From Silanimonas sp. (GTDB lineage: Bacteria; Pseudomonadota; Gammaproteobacteria; Xanthomonadales; Xanthomonadaceae), in assembly GCF_027531545.1 (NCBI RefSeq), contig NZ_JAPZSC010000001.1:434001-498000 (forward strand): DNA of 64,000 nucleotides. The letters run 5' to 3'. This document shows positions 46,575 through 58,807 of the stretch, piece by piece. Each line of letters opens with the position of its first letter. The stretch's first letter is position 1. The notes beneath the pieces were generated by a model. It had not been told where the DNA came from. It ran no database searches and saw nothing but the letters and a program-made list of their open reading frames with translations. The position numbers were made by a program, and so were the translations under genes.

Positions 46575-48410
46575 GTGTCCGAAAACGAGATCGAAGGCGC
46601 CGACGCGCCTGCCGAAGCCGCGGAAAAAAAGCCGCGCCGCACCCGCAGCAAAGCCGCTGCCGAAACCCCGGCCGAAAGCCCTGACACCGCGCCTGAAGCG
46701 GTCGCCGCACCGCCCGCGCCCGAGCCGAGCCCGGTCACCACCGCCACCAGCGCCGCCGTTCGCGACGTCATCGCCGATGCGATGAACGAGGACGACGACG
46801 GCCCGGATGGCGATGATGCCGACGGCGATGGTGACGGCGACGACGGCCAGGACGGCGGCCCCGGCGGCCAGAACGCCGGCGGCGCCACCGGCCCCAACGG
46901 CGAGCCGCGCATGTCGCGCCGCGAGCGCTTCAAGCAGCGCATGAAGGAACGTCGCGAACGGCAGAAGGAGCAGCGTCGCAACGGCGGCGGCGGTTTCCAG
47001 AACGATGCCGAAGGCGATGAGGCCGGCGGCCCGCCGCAGGGCGGCCAGAGCCAAGGCCAGGGTCAGGCCGGTGGCGGCCAGGGCCAGGGCCAGGGCGGCA
47101 ACGACTGGCAGCCGCGCCCGTCCTTCCAGTTCCCGGAAGGCTTCGTGGTGCCCTCGCTGACCGAAATGAAGCGGATGCCGGCGTTCAAGCTTCTCGACCT
47201 CGCCGAGCGCCTGAACCAGCATGAGGGCGTCGCCCGCATGCGCAAGCAGGACGTCATCTTCCAGCTGCTGAAGGTGCTCTCGCGCCACCCGAACGGCGTC
47301 GCCGCCGACGGCGTGCTCGAGATCCTGCCGGACGGCTACGGATTCCTCCGCGGCGCCGAGGCGAGCTACCTCGCCGGCCCGGACGATGTGTACATCTCGC
47401 CCTCGCAGATCCGCCGCTTCAACCTGCGCACCGGCGACTACATCGCCGGCCGCATCCGCAACCCCAAGGACGGCGAGCGCTACGTCGCGCTCAACCAGCT
47501 CGACACCATCAACGGCGAGCCGCTTGAAGCCAGCAAGGGCAAGGTGCTGTTCGAGAACCTGACGCCGCTGTTCCCGCGCGAGCGCTTCAAGCTCGAGCGC
47601 GGCAACGGCAGCTCGGAGGACATCACCGGCCGCGTGCTCGACCTGATGGCGCCGATCGGCAAGGGCCAGCGCGCCCTGATCGTCTCGCCGCCGAAGGCCG
47701 GCAAGACCATGCTGATGCAGCAGGTCGCCACCGCCATCACCACCAACCACCCGGACGTCCACCTGATCGTGCTGCTCGTCGACGAGCGCCCGGAAGAAGT
47801 GACGGAAATGCAGCGCACCGTGCGCGGCGAAGTCGTCTCCTCGACCTTCGACGAACCGGCCGCGCGCCACGTGCAGGTCGCCGAGATGGTGATCGAGCGC
47901 GCCAAGCGCCTGGTCGAGCACAAGAAGGACGTGGTGATCCTGCTCGACTCGATCACCCGCCTCGCCCGCGCCTACAACACCGTGGTGCCGAGCTCCGGCA
48001 AGGTGCTCACCGGCGGCGTCGACGCCAACGCCCTGCACCGCCCGAAGCGTTTTTTCGGCGCGGCGCGCAAGGTGGAGGAAGGCGGCTCGCTGACGATCAT
48101 CGCCACCGCGCTCGTTGAAACGGGCTCGAAGATGGACGAGGTGATCTACGAGGAGTTCAAGGGCACCGGCAACTGCGAAGTGCACCTCGACCGCCGCATC
48201 GCCGAGAAGCGCGTCTACCCGGCCATCAACATCAACCGCTCGGGCACGCGTCGCGAAGAGCTGCTGATCGAGCCGGACATGCTGCAGAAGATCTGGATCC
48301 TCCGGAAGCTGCTGCATCCGATGGACGAACTCGCCGCGATGGAGTTCCTGCTCGACAAGATGAAGAACACCAAGTCGAACGACGAGTTCTTCAACTTCAT
48401 GAAGCGCTGA
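46575..48410 (+). CDS. rho: Transcription termination factor Rho with long disordered N-terminal extension
   Basis: Hexameric RNA-dependent ATPase that ends transcription. The protein is 611 aa against 419 in E. coli. The extra length is an N-terminal region of about 195 residues: acidic/Ala-rich, then Asp/Gly-rich ([18 protein letters not shown]), a basic helix ([20 protein letters not shown]) and a Gly/Gln-rich stretch ([20 protein letters not shown]). The canonical domains follow: [35 protein letters not shown], primary RNA-binding [16 protein letters not shown], Walker [28 protein letters not shown] and the Q/R-loop region [13 protein letters not shown]. The GTG start at 46575 is inferred from conservation; an alternative upstream start exists. 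Confidence 0.95.
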   Translation: MSENEIEGADAPAEAAEKKPRRTRSKAAAETPAESPDTAPEAVAAPPAPEPSPVTTATSAAVRDVIADAMNEDDDGPDGDDADGDGDGDDGQDGGPGGQNAGGATGPNGEPRMSRRERFKQRMKERRERQKEQRRNGGGGFQNDAEGDEAGGPPQGGQSQGQGQAGGGQGQGQGGNDWQPRPSFQFPEGFVVPSLTEMKRMPAFKLLDLAERLNQHEGVARMRKQDVIFQLLKVLSRHPNGVAADGVLEILPDGYGFLRGAEASYLAGPDDVYISPSQIRRFNLRTGDYIAGRIRNPKDGERYVALNQLDTINGEPLEASKGKVLFENLTPLFPRERFKLERGNGSSEDITGRVLDLMAPIGKGQRALIVSPPKAGKTMLMQQVATAITTNHPDVHLIVLLVDERPEEVTEMQRTVRGEVVSSTFDEPAARHVQVAEMVIERAKRLVEHKKDVVILLDSITRLARAYNTVVPSSGKVLTGGVDANALHRPKRFFGAARKVEEGGSLTIIATALVETGSKMDEVIYEEFKGTGNCEVHLDRRIAEKRVYPAININRSGTRREELLIEPDMLQKIWILRKLLHPMDELAAMEFLLDKMKNTKSNDEFFNFMKR

Positions 48411-48446
48411 GGTGCCGCGGCGAAAGCCGCGACGCTGATGAAGCAG

Positions 48447-48485
48447 AAACGACGAAGGCCCCGCGATGCGGGGCCTTCGTCGTTT
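48447..48485. terminator. Strong bidirectional terminator after rho
   Basis: Perfect 18-bp arms (AAACGACGAAGGCCCCGC and its complement) around a GAT loop, flanked by A and T runs. It lies between the convergent rho and ankyrin genes and ends 1 bp before the ankyrin stop codon. Confidence 0.9.
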
Positions 48486-51400
48486 TCAGGGATCCCGCGG
48501 CTTCAGCAGTCGCGCGAGCGAAGGCAGGACGCCAGACGAGGCGGGCGCGGACGCCGGCGCGGAAGGCGACGACGACGCGGCCGCAGCGTCCCCGGTGCCG
48601 GCGTCCGCCGCGGGTTTCGCTTCAGCGTTGCGCACCGACTGGAACAGCGCGGCGATGTCGACGAAGCCGCGGATCAGGGCGAGGTCGTGCGGGGTGCGGC
48701 CGAGGCGGTCGCGGGCGGCGGGATTGGCGCCCTCGCGCAGCAGCCGTTCGACGATGCGGCCGAGGCCGTGCAGCGCGGCGAGGTGCAGAACGGTGAGGCC
48801 GCGATGCTCGATCTGCCCCAGCGACACCCCTTCACTGAGCAGGCGGTCGAGCGCGGCCAGCAGCACGTCCTCGTCGACGCTGGCTCCCGCCTCCGCGCGC
48901 GCGCCGAGCAGCAGCAGGGTCGGTGTCTGCTCGGAGGCACTCGTCGCTTCGGCGTCGGCATCGGCGAGCAGCAGCGCATCGAACAGCGCGAGCACGCGGG
49001 CGCGTTCGCGCGAATTGAAGGCGAACAGCGCGGCGCAGTGCAGCGGCGTGAGCCCCTGCGCATCGCGCGCGGCGACATCGGCACCGGCGCGCAGCAGGCG
49101 CGACACGAGGTCCGGAAGGCCCAGCGCGGAAGCCAGCATCAGCGGCGTGACGCCGCCGGGCATGGCCTGCTCGGGGTCGGCGCCCGCCGCCAGCAGGCGA
49201 TCGACGACGTTGGCGTGGCGCATGCTGATCGCCGCCGACAGCGGTGTGGCGCCGGTGCGCGCCGCGACGGCGGTGTGGGCATGCAGGCCCAACAGGTGAT
49301 CGACGATGGCGAGGTGCCCGCCACCGGCGGCGCGCAGCAGGGCCGTACAGCCCTGCGCGTCGACACCGTCGACCGCGAGGCCGAGCGCCACGAGGCGCAC
49401 GACAGCGCCAAGATCGCCAGCCATCGCCGCGGCCGGGAGATCCCCCGGCTGCAGCGCGCGTCCCGGCAGTTTCCAGGGGCCCCAGTCCAGCCATTCGGCG
49501 AGGTCGCGGCGGCCGCGGGCCAGGGCCGCGCCGTGCGGCGTCTGGCCGTCGGCGGCACGCGCATCCGCCGGTGCGCCGTGGCGGACGAGGCGCTTGATCA
49601 CGGCCTCATGGCCACGAGCGACGGCCAGGTGGAGCGGCGTGTGGCCGCGTGCGTCGCGCTGCGCCGGGTCGACGCCGCGCTGCAGCAGTGCGTCGAGCAC
49701 GGGCAGGCAGGGCAACTGCGCGGCGAGGCCGAGGGTGCTGTCGCCGTTCGGTGCGGGACCGAACGGGTCGGCGCCGCGCTCGAGCAAGTGCAGCGCGATC
49801 GCGGCCGCGCGCGACGGTTCGCGCGGGTTCGCGGCCAGCCAGCGCGCCACCGCACCCACGCCCTGCGGGGTCTGGCCCTGTGCCAGCAGCGCGCGCAAAC
49901 CGAGTTCGGCATCGAGGCCGCGATCGAGCAGCAGCAGGCCGACGCTGTCCATGCCGGACACCCGATCGTCGGAATGCGCGCCGTGCTCGAGCAGCCATTC
50001 GAAGACATCGATGCCGGCGGCATCGGCGAACTCCAGCAGCAGCATCGATATCGCCACGCGGCCCGGCGCGTCCTCGGCACCGAGCACGTCCTGCGCGGCG
50101 CGGAAATCGCGGGCCCGCAGCGCGTCGCGGAGGCGCTCGCGGGCCGGCTTCAGCGCAGCGCCCGGCGCCACCTCGTCGAGGTCGCCCGGCAGCGGGTAGT
50201 CGGGATCGAGCACGGCCACCAGCGCCCAGCGCCCACCGCCCACCGCGTGATCGACCGGGCGTCGCCCCGCCGCGTCGCGCGCTTCGCGATCGATGCCGAG
50301 GGCCAGCAGCGCCCGCAGGCGCTCCGGCTCGACACCGGCCTCGCAGGCCAAGGCCAGCGCGTTGCGCCCGCCGACATCGCGAGCGGCCGGGTCGGGATGG
50401 CGGGCGAGTACCAGCGGCAACAGCGCCGGGTTCGGCGAACGCGCGGCTTCCAGCAGGGCCGTGCGCCCCTCGTCGTCGGCGGCGTCCACCGAGGCGCCGG
50501 CGTCGATCAGCACCTGCGCGATCGCGGCATGGCCGGCAGCCAGCGCTTCGAGCAGCGCGGTGCGGCCGCGGGCGTCGCGCGAATCGACCTTCGCCTTGTG
50601 CTTGAGGAGCAGTTGCACGCCGGCGGGATCGTCGTCGTCGCCACCGGCGGCGGCGAGCAGGCTCGGCTGCGCACCGGGCGATTCCGGCTTGGCACCACGC
50701 TCCAGCAGGAAGCGCGCGACACGCCAGTTGCCCGAGGCCAGCGCGAGCGCCAGCGGCGGCTGCGCTTCGCCGTTCAGGGCATGCAGGTCGGCAGCGGCAT
50801 CGAGCAGCTGTGCCGCGATCGCCGGGTCGGTGCTGCGTGCGGCGTGGTGCAGGGGCGTATTGCCATCGCGGTCGGCGCGTCGCGGGTCGGCGCCGTTGGC
50901 CAGCAGCATGGTCACGGCGTCGATGCGGCCATGCCAGGAATCGCGCGTCGCCGCGAGCAACGGCGTGAGGCCAGCGTGCTCCTGGTTGAGGTCGGCGCCG
51001 CGGATGATCAGTTCGCGGAGCAGGCGCAGGTCGGGCAGCAGGGCCGCCAGCATGGGCAGGCTGCGCTGGTCGGGCGCACCGGGCTCCGGCAGGGCGTCCG
51101 GGTCGGCGCCCGCATCGAGCGCCTCGATCACGGCATCGATGCGGCCGGCGCGGGCATGGGCGTAGACGTCGCCGACGGCCGGCGAAGCGGGTTCGTCGTC
51201 GTCCTCGGCTTCGAGCACCCGGGGCGCGACAGGCTCCGGCGGCAGCGGCGGGGCTTCGGGCGCATGGCCGGAACGCTGGAGGGCGGCGTGCACCGCCAGC
51301 AGGCCGGCCGCATAGGGCGCCGCCAGCCACCAGATGGACAGCAGGCGCGGCGGCGGCCACACCAGCAGCCACGCCCCGACCGTGGCCGCGAGCACCGCGA

Positions 51401-51866
51401 CGGCCAGTGCCAGCCCCCGATGCAGCGACCAGGTCCCGGGCACCGCGGCGGCGAGCGCAGCCAAGCCGCCACCTTGGCGGGCGGCCATGGCGAACAAGGT
51501 CCATTGCCGCCACAGCACCGTCCAGGCGAGGCCGACCACCGCGCCAAGCCCCAGCGCGGCGGCAAGGCTGCCGGTTTCGAGCAGGCTGCTCCAGGGCCAA
51601 GCGAAGCCGAGGCCCAGCAGGGCGAGCGTGGCGCCCCAGAGCACGGCCAGGGTGATCGCGTCGCGCCACCACACGCGCAGTGCCGGCGCCTCCGGGGCGG
51701 GCGACAGCAGGGCCATGCCGAGGGCCAATGCCGGCTGGGCCAGCCACGGCCCCAGCACGGCCATCGCACCGACCGGCCAGAGCGCCGGCAACACGGCCAG
51801 CCCCAAGCCGATGAGCAGCAGCGGAAGGGCGAGGCTGCGCTGCAGCGTCGACCGCGGATCAGTCAT
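48486..51866 (-). CDS. Large membrane-anchored ankyrin repeat protein
   Basis: A 1126-aa protein. The N-terminal about 200 residues hold five or six hydrophobic helices (LALPLLLIGLGLAVLPALWP, WWLAAPYAAGLLAVHAALQ). An acidic linker (EAEDDDEPASP) follows. From about residue 220 to 1085 there are some twenty ankyrin-type units, many with the G-x-TPLH consensus (DGNTPLHHAARSTDPAIAAQ, DARGHTPLHLAVARGHEAVI, DAQGLTPLHCAALFAFNSRE), interrupted by non-repeat segments. The C-terminus is Ala/Ser/Pro low-complexity. The ATG at 51866 overlaps the upstream YcgL gene by 8 nt. It probably exposes a protein-binding solenoid in the cytoplasm; partners are unknown. Confidence 0.88.
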   Translation of the reverse strand: MTDPRSTLQRSLALPLLLIGLGLAVLPALWPVGAMAVLGPWLAQPALALGMALLSPAPEAPALRVWWRDAITLAVLWGATLALLGLGFAWPWSSLLETGSLAAALGLGAVVGLAWTVLWRQWTLFAMAARQGGGLAALAAAVPGTWSLHRGLALAVAVLAATVGAWLLVWPPPRLLSIWWLAAPYAAGLLAVHAALQRSGHAPEAPPLPPEPVAPRVLEAEDDDEPASPAVGDVYAHARAGRIDAVIEALDAGADPDALPEPGAPDQRSLPMLAALLPDLRLLRELIIRGADLNQEHAGLTPLLAATRDSWHGRIDAVTMLLANGADPRRADRDGNTPLHHAARSTDPAIAAQLLDAAADLHALNGEAQPPLALALASGNWRVARFLLERGAKPESPGAQPSLLAAAGGDDDDPAGVQLLLKHKAKVDSRDARGRTALLEALAAGHAAIAQVLIDAGASVDAADDEGRTALLEAARSPNPALLPLVLARHPDPAARDVGGRNALALACEAGVEPERLRALLALGIDREARDAAGRRPVDHAVGGGRWALVAVLDPDYPLPGDLDEVAPGAALKPARERLRDALRARDFRAAQDVLGAEDAPGRVAISMLLLEFADAAGIDVFEWLLEHGAHSDDRVSGMDSVGLLLLDRGLDAELGLRALLAQGQTPQGVGAVARWLAANPREPSRAAAIALHLLERGADPFGPAPNGDSTLGLAAQLPCLPVLDALLQRGVDPAQRDARGHTPLHLAVARGHEAVIKRLVRHGAPADARAADGQTPHGAALARGRRDLAEWLDWGPWKLPGRALQPGDLPAAAMAGDLGAVVRLVALGLAVDGVDAQGCTALLRAAGGGHLAIVDHLLGLHAHTAVAARTGATPLSAAISMRHANVVDRLLAAGADPEQAMPGGVTPLMLASALGLPDLVSRLLRAGADVAARDAQGLTPLHCAALFAFNSRERARVLALFDALLLADADAEATSASEQTPTLLLLGARAEAGASVDEDVLLAALDRLLSEGVSLGQIEHRGLTVLHLAALHGLGRIVERLLREGANPAARDRLGRTPHDLALIRGFVDIAALFQSVRNAEAKPAADAGTGDAAAASSSPSAPASAPASSGVLPSLARLLKPRDP

Positions 51867-52113
51867 CCGCGCTCCGGTCGGTGGGCGGCGGCGGGAATTG
51901 GATGTGGAAGCCCTGCCCGGCGAGGTTCGCGCGCACCACGGCGGCATCCTCGCGGGCCAGCTGGCGCTCCGGCGTCAGCGCCACGTCGAGCACGAAGCGC
52001 AGTTCGCCGAGCTGGGTGCGCAGCACCTCGGGCAGCAGGCCGAAGGCGTCGCGCTCGCGCAGGTAGACGAAGGTCTCGGCCTTGCGGAGGGATTTGTAGA
52101 CGTAGGCCTGCAT
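51859..52113 (-). CDS. YcgL domain protein
   Basis: An 84-aa small protein. It begins MQAYVYKSLRKAETFVYLRE and continues LLPEVLRTQLGELRFVLDVA, LTPERQLAREDAAVVRANLA and GQGFHIQFPPPP, matching the YcgL family closely along its whole length. The ATG at 52113 gives the family N-terminus. The gene overlaps the start of the ankyrin gene. YcgL proteins are widespread in Gammaproteobacteria and have no settled function. Confidence 0.88.
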   Translation of the reverse strand: MQAYVYKSLRKAETFVYLRERDAFGLLPEVLRTQLGELRFVLDVALTPERQLAREDAAVVRANLAGQGFHIQFPPPPTDRSADD

Positions 52114-52285
52114 TGAGCGGCGGCGCAATGCGCCAAATCGTGGGAATACGGCGATTGTGGCCGCTGGCGGCCACAGTGACCAGCGCGACGTGGCCGCTGG
52201 AGCCCACCGGGGGAAGCGCGCCGTCGCGCGGCCTGCGCGCTCCGCCCTGCTAGGCTCGCGCCCCTGTTTCCCGCTGGAGAGCCTC

Positions 52286-54673
52286 GTGCCGAAGCCCCTG
52301 TCCCGCCCGATGCGCGGCCTTGCCCTGCTTGCGTCGACGCTGGCCGTCGCCGCGCCCGCCCTCGCCGAGACGCCGCCGCCGCTCACGCTGGACCTGGCGA
52401 TGTCGCATCCGGACTGGATCGGCCCGCCGGTGGAGCAGCTGTGGTGGAGCGCCGATTCGCATCACGTGGCCTATTCGCTCAAGCGCGCGGGCTCGCCGGT
52501 GCGCGACGTGTTCCGCCAGCCTGCGGCCGGCGGCGACGCGGTGAAGCTGGCACCGGCCGATGCCGCGGAAGCCGACGCCGCGAACCCGGTGTTCGACGCC
52601 CGCCGCACGCGCATGGCAACGCTGCGCAATGGCGATGTCTTCGTGGTGACGCTCGCCACCGGCCAGCGCCAGCAGCTCACGCAGAGCGCCGCCGACGAAG
52701 CCGACCTCCGTTTCGCCGCCGACGGCAATGCGGTGTTCTACCGCGTCGGCGACGAATGGCGCGCCTACGACTTCGCCGCGCAGCGCGAGCGCACCGTCGC
52801 CGTGCTGAAGGCCGAGAAGGACCCGCAGGCGGCGCCGAAGCCCGACGTGCTGCGCGATGCCGAACTGCGACTGATCGACACGCTGGCCCGCCAGCGCGCC
52901 GACCGCGACGCCCTCGCCGCCGAGGCGAAGGCGCAGCGCGACGGCGACCGCACGCGCGTGGCCGCGCCGATCTTTTTCGGCGACGACGTGACCATCGCTG
53001 CGAGCAGCCTCTCCACCGACGGCCGCCACGTGCTCGTGGCGCTGGAACCGAAGGGCGCCGACGCTGGGCGCGGCGGCAAGATGCCGCGCTACGTGAACGA
53101 GGATGGCTTCGAGGACGCGGAGGACGTGCGTACGCGCGTGGGCCGGAACGCCCCGATCGCGCAGACCTTCAAGCTCGTCGATCTCGCCAACGCCACGGTG
53201 ACCGACCTCGACCTCAAGGCCCTGCCCGGCATCGACGTCGATCCGCTCGCCGCGCTGAAGAAGGAACACGAACAGCCCGCGCTCGATGGCCTGCGCGCCG
53301 TTCGCCTGATGGACGTGCGTTTCGCGCCGGACGGCACGCCGCTGGCCATGCTGCGCAGCGTCGACAACAAGGACCGCTGGATCGTCCGCGTCGATCGCGA
53401 CACGGCGGCGCTCGCCACCGTGCATCGCCTCACCGACGCCGCGTGGATCAACTGGAACTTCAACGACTTCGGCGTGCTGCCCGACGGCCGCGCGTGGTGG
53501 TTGTCGGAAGAATCCGGCTACTCGCACCTCTACGTGCAGGACGGCCGCCGCGCCAAAGCCCTCACGAACGGCCGCTGGGAAGCCTCGTCGCCCGTCCTCA
53601 CGGCCGACGCCGCGAGCTTCGTCTTCGTCTGCAACCGCGAATGGCCGGGTGACTACGAGCTGTGCCGCGTGCCGGTGGCCGGCGGCGACGTGCGCGAGGT
53701 GACGGCGCTCGACGGCGTCGAGGACTTCGCCCTGTCGCCCGACGGCTCGAAGATCGCGCTGCGCTGGTCGGCCTCGTTCACGCCGCCGCAGGCCGCGACC
53801 GTCGGCATCGAGGGCGGCGCGGTGACGAAACTGACCGACACGCGCACGGCGGCCTTCAAGGCCATGCCCTGGCGCGCGCCGCGCTTCGTGCAGGTGCCGA
53901 GCAGCGATGGCGCCGGCACCATCTGGGGCAAGCTCTACACGCCCACCACGATGGAGCCCGGCAAGCAGTATCCGGTGGTGATGTTCGTGCACGGCGCCGG
54001 CTACCTGCAGAACGTGTTCGCGCGCTATCCCGTGTACTTCCGCGAGCAGATGTTCCACCAGCTGCTCACCGACCGCGGCTACATCGTCCTCGACCTCGAC
54101 TTCCGCGCCTCGGAAGGCTACGGCCGCGACTGGCGCACGGCGATCTACCGCCGCATGGGCACGCCGGAGCTGCAGGACTACAAGGACGGCATCGACTACC
54201 TCGTCGCCAACCACCAGGCCGATCGCGCGCGCGTCGGCATCTACGGCGGCAGCTACGGCGGCTTCATGAGCCTGATGGCGATGTTCAAGGCGCCCGGCGT
54301 GTTCCAGGCCGGCGCTGCGCTGCGCCCGGTCACCGACTGGCGCCACTACAACCACGAGTACACCAGCAACATCCTCGACACGCCCGAGCTGGGCCCGCAG
54401 GTCTACATCGACAGCTCGCCGATCGAGCACGCGGAGCATTTGCAGGGCCGCCTGCTGATCGCGCACGGGATGATCGACGACAACGTGTTCTTCCAGGATT
54501 CGGTGCGCCTCGCGCAGCGCCTGATCGAATTGAAGAAGCCGGGCTGGGAGCTGGCGTCGTACCCGCTCGAACGCCATGGCTACGTGCAGCCCGAGAGCTG
54601 GTACGACCAGTACCGGCGGATCCTCGAGCTGATGGACGCCACCCTCCAGCCGGAAGCGCCGAACGCCCGGTGA
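52286..54673 (+). CDS. Secreted S9 (prolyl oligopeptidase/DPP-IV-like) peptidase
   Basis: A 795-aa periplasmic or secreted serine peptidase. A signal peptide (MRGLALLASTLAVAAPALA) is followed by a beta-propeller region with TolB-like blades (VEQLWWSADSHHVAYSLKRA, PDGSKIALRW) and a C-terminal alpha/beta hydrolase. The triad is Ser656 (GIYGGSYGGFMSLM), Asp731 or Asp732 (HGMIDDNVFFQDS) and His764 (LERHGYV). YIVLDLDFRASEGYGRDWRT is a conserved S9 block. The GTG start at 52286 has GGAGA upstream; an ATG at 52310 is the alternative. The probable role is cleavage of peptides for nutrition. It is divergent from YcgL. Confidence 0.92.
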   Translation: MPKPLSRPMRGLALLASTLAVAAPALAETPPPLTLDLAMSHPDWIGPPVEQLWWSADSHHVAYSLKRAGSPVRDVFRQPAAGGDAVKLAPADAAEADAANPVFDARRTRMATLRNGDVFVVTLATGQRQQLTQSAADEADLRFAADGNAVFYRVGDEWRAYDFAAQRERTVAVLKAEKDPQAAPKPDVLRDAELRLIDTLARQRADRDALAAEAKAQRDGDRTRVAAPIFFGDDVTIAASSLSTDGRHVLVALEPKGADAGRGGKMPRYVNEDGFEDAEDVRTRVGRNAPIAQTFKLVDLANATVTDLDLKALPGIDVDPLAALKKEHEQPALDGLRAVRLMDVRFAPDGTPLAMLRSVDNKDRWIVRVDRDTAALATVHRLTDAAWINWNFNDFGVLPDGRAWWLSEESGYSHLYVQDGRRAKALTNGRWEASSPVLTADAASFVFVCNREWPGDYELCRVPVAGGDVREVTALDGVEDFALSPDGSKIALRWSASFTPPQAATVGIEGGAVTKLTDTRTAAFKAMPWRAPRFVQVPSSDGAGTIWGKLYTPTTMEPGKQYPVVMFVHGAGYLQNVFARYPVYFREQMFHQLLTDRGYIVLDLDFRASEGYGRDWRTAIYRRMGTPELQDYKDGIDYLVANHQADRARVGIYGGSYGGFMSLMAMFKAPGVFQAGAALRPVTDWRHYNHEYTSNILDTPELGPQVYIDSSPIEHAEHLQGRLLIAHGMIDDNVFFQDSVRLAQRLIELKKPGWELASYPLERHGYVQPESWYDQYRRILELMDATLQPEAPNAR

Positions 54674-54746
54674 TGCCGGCGTCACGGCACGGGAAAGGGG
54701 GCGCGGGTACACTTCGCGCCCTTTTCGTTACCGACCTCCAGAGTCC

Positions 54747-55808
54747 ATGCTGACCGCCCTCACCCTCATCGCCGGCCTCGCCCTGCTGATCATCGGCGCC
54801 GAAATGCTGGTCAAAGGCGCATCGCGCGTGGCCGCCGGATTCGGCATCTCTCCGCTGGTCATCGGCCTCACCGTCGTTGCCTTCGGCACCAGTTCGCCGG
54901 AGATGGCGATCTCGGTCTCGTCCGCCTGGAAGGGCGAAGCCGACATCGCCGTCGGCAACGTGGTCGGCAGCAACATCTTCAACGTGCTGTTCATCCTCGG
55001 CCTGTCGGCGCTGATCACGCCGCTGCTGGTCAGCAAGCAGCTGGTCAAGGTGGACGTGCCATTGATGATCGCGGCCTCGCTGCTGGCCTTCCTCTTCGCG
55101 ATGGATGGGCGCATCGCCTTCTGGGAAGGCGGCGTGCTGTTCGCCGGCGTCATCGGTTACTGCATCTTCGCCGTCCGCCTCGGCAAGGCGACCGGCGAGA
55201 CCGGCGAAGACATCGAGGGCGGCGGCCATTGGGCCAAGGACATCGGCCTCATCCTCGTCGGCCTGGTGCTGCTGGTGATGGGCTCGCAGTGGCTGGTGAG
55301 CGCGGCAGTCACCATCGCGACGGCCATGGGCGTCAGCGAGCTGGTGATCGGCCTGACCATCGTGGCCGCCGGCACCTCGATGCCGGAGGTGGCCACATCG
55401 GTCACCGCCGCCATCCGCGGCCAGCGCGACATCGCGGTGGGCAACGTGGTCGGAAGCAACCTCTTCAACATCCTTGCCGTGCTCGGCCTGACCGCGCTGG
55501 TCGCACCGGCCGGCTTGCCGGTGTCCGACGCCGCGATCCGCTTCGACTTCCCCGTGATGATGGCGGTGGCGGTGGCCTGCCTGCCGATCTTCTTCGTCGG
55601 CTACACGATCCAGCGCTGGGAAGGCGCGCTGTTCCTCGGCTACTACGTCGCCTACACCGTGTACCTCGTCTTCGCCGCCACCGAGCACGATGCGCTGCCC
55701 GTGTTCAGCCAGGCGATGATGTGGTTCGTGGTGCCGCTGACGGTGATCACGCTGGGCGTGGTGCTGGCCCGCGAGCTGAAGGCACGCCGGTCACGCCAGG
55801 GGACTTGA
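54747..55808 (+). CDS. Calcium/sodium antiporter, CaCA family (YrbG-like)
   Basis: A 353-aa inner-membrane exchanger with about 10 TM helices and the two inverted alpha-repeats that define the family. Repeat 1 is VIGLTVVAFGTSSPEMAISV with VGNVVGSNIFNVLFILG. Repeat 2 is VIGLTIVAAGTSMPEVATSV with VGNVVGSNLFNILAVLGL. The conserved Glu of each repeat (SPE, MPE) coordinates the cation. The ATG at 54747 gives a short N-terminus before TM1. Direction and ion (Na+/Ca2+ versus K+-dependent) are by family inference only. Confidence 0.93.
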   Translation: MLTALTLIAGLALLIIGAEMLVKGASRVAAGFGISPLVIGLTVVAFGTSSPEMAISVSSAWKGEADIAVGNVVGSNIFNVLFILGLSALITPLLVSKQLVKVDVPLMIAASLLAFLFAMDGRIAFWEGGVLFAGVIGYCIFAVRLGKATGETGEDIEGGGHWAKDIGLILVGLVLLVMGSQWLVSAAVTIATAMGVSELVIGLTIVAAGTSMPEVATSVTAAIRGQRDIAVGNVVGSNLFNILAVLGLTALVAPAGLPVSDAAIRFDFPVMMAVAVACLPIFFVGYTIQRWEGALFLGYYVAYTVYLVFAATEHDALPVFSQAMMWFVVPLTVITLGVVLARELKARRSRQGT

Positions 55809-55822
55809 GACAACGGGGCGCT

Positions 55823-56386
55823 TTACGGCCTGTAGACGCCCCGCAAGACCCTCAACAAGCCAAGCCATCGCCGGCCACCGCTCAGGTCGCCGGCCAGTCG
55901 CATCAGTGCATCGTGGAAGCCAAGGTCGGGCAATGCGGCCTCCACCGCACGGACCTGTTCCGCGCCCAGACCCTTGCGCAGTCGCCCTTGGGTGGCATCC
56001 ACCCAGTCCGCCTTGCGCAAGGCATTGACCACCCTCGCGTTCGGCCCACGGTAGGGCGTCAGCTTGTGGTGCCAGTGGATCAACGCGACCATCAGATCCA
56101 CATCCACCGCCAGCTGCCGCTGGCGGACCGTCTGCGTCGCCAAATGCTCGGAGGGCGCCAGATAGGCGAGGTCTTTGGCAACCCACAGTCCGATGTCATG
56201 GAAGGCCAAAGCGGCTTCGATGGTGGTGCGGTGGGCCTCGTCCCCACCGAGGAAGTGGTTGGTGTAGGTCAGCACCCGAAGGATGTGGTTCCGGTACCCG
56301 GGCAGGTCGCTGCCGATCAGGGCAGCGTGCGGTTCGAGCAGCGTATCGACCAGCGGCGAACCGGTGATGATGGCGATGGGGGTCAC
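55823..56386 (-). CDS. HD domain hydrolase
   Basis: A 187-aa protein. Metal-binding residues of the HD superfamily are seen: a His within ILRVLTYTNHFLG, the HD dyad in ALAFHDIGLW, and downstream His residues in MVALIHWHHKLTPYRGPNAR with an Asp in KADWVDATQG. It resembles small phosphohydrolases of unknown substrate. GTG at 56386 is taken as the start; an ATG at 56434 would add 16 residues. It is divergent from an HxlR regulator with about 80 bp between, a typical arrangement for a regulator and its target. Confidence 0.75.
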   Translation of the reverse strand: MTPIAIITGSPLVDTLLEPHAALIGSDLPGYRNHILRVLTYTNHFLGGDEAHRTTIEAALAFHDIGLWVAKDLAYLAPSEHLATQTVRQRQLAVDVDLMVALIHWHHKLTPYRGPNARVVNALRKADWVDATQGRLRKGLGAEQVRAVEAALPDLGFHDALMRLAGDLSGGRRWLGLLRVLRGVYRP

Positions 56387-56463
56387 GAGCGTCTTGTCCG
56401 GTCTGCGGGCAGGCGGCGATCCTAGGCATTGCATGCCCCCGGGGCGACGACAGAATGTTCTGA

Positions 56464-58779
<2,316 letters not shown>

Positions 58780-58807
58780 GATTATCCAGCCCCCCAAGGA
58801 GTCCCGA

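Noticed and set aside
48438-52253. 1271-codon open frame on the plus strand opposite the ankyrin gene
   Set aside because: It is antisense to a protein with clear ankyrin repeats. Its translation is Arg/Gln/Ala/His-rich without domains, as expected for an opposite-strand frame in GC-rich DNA.
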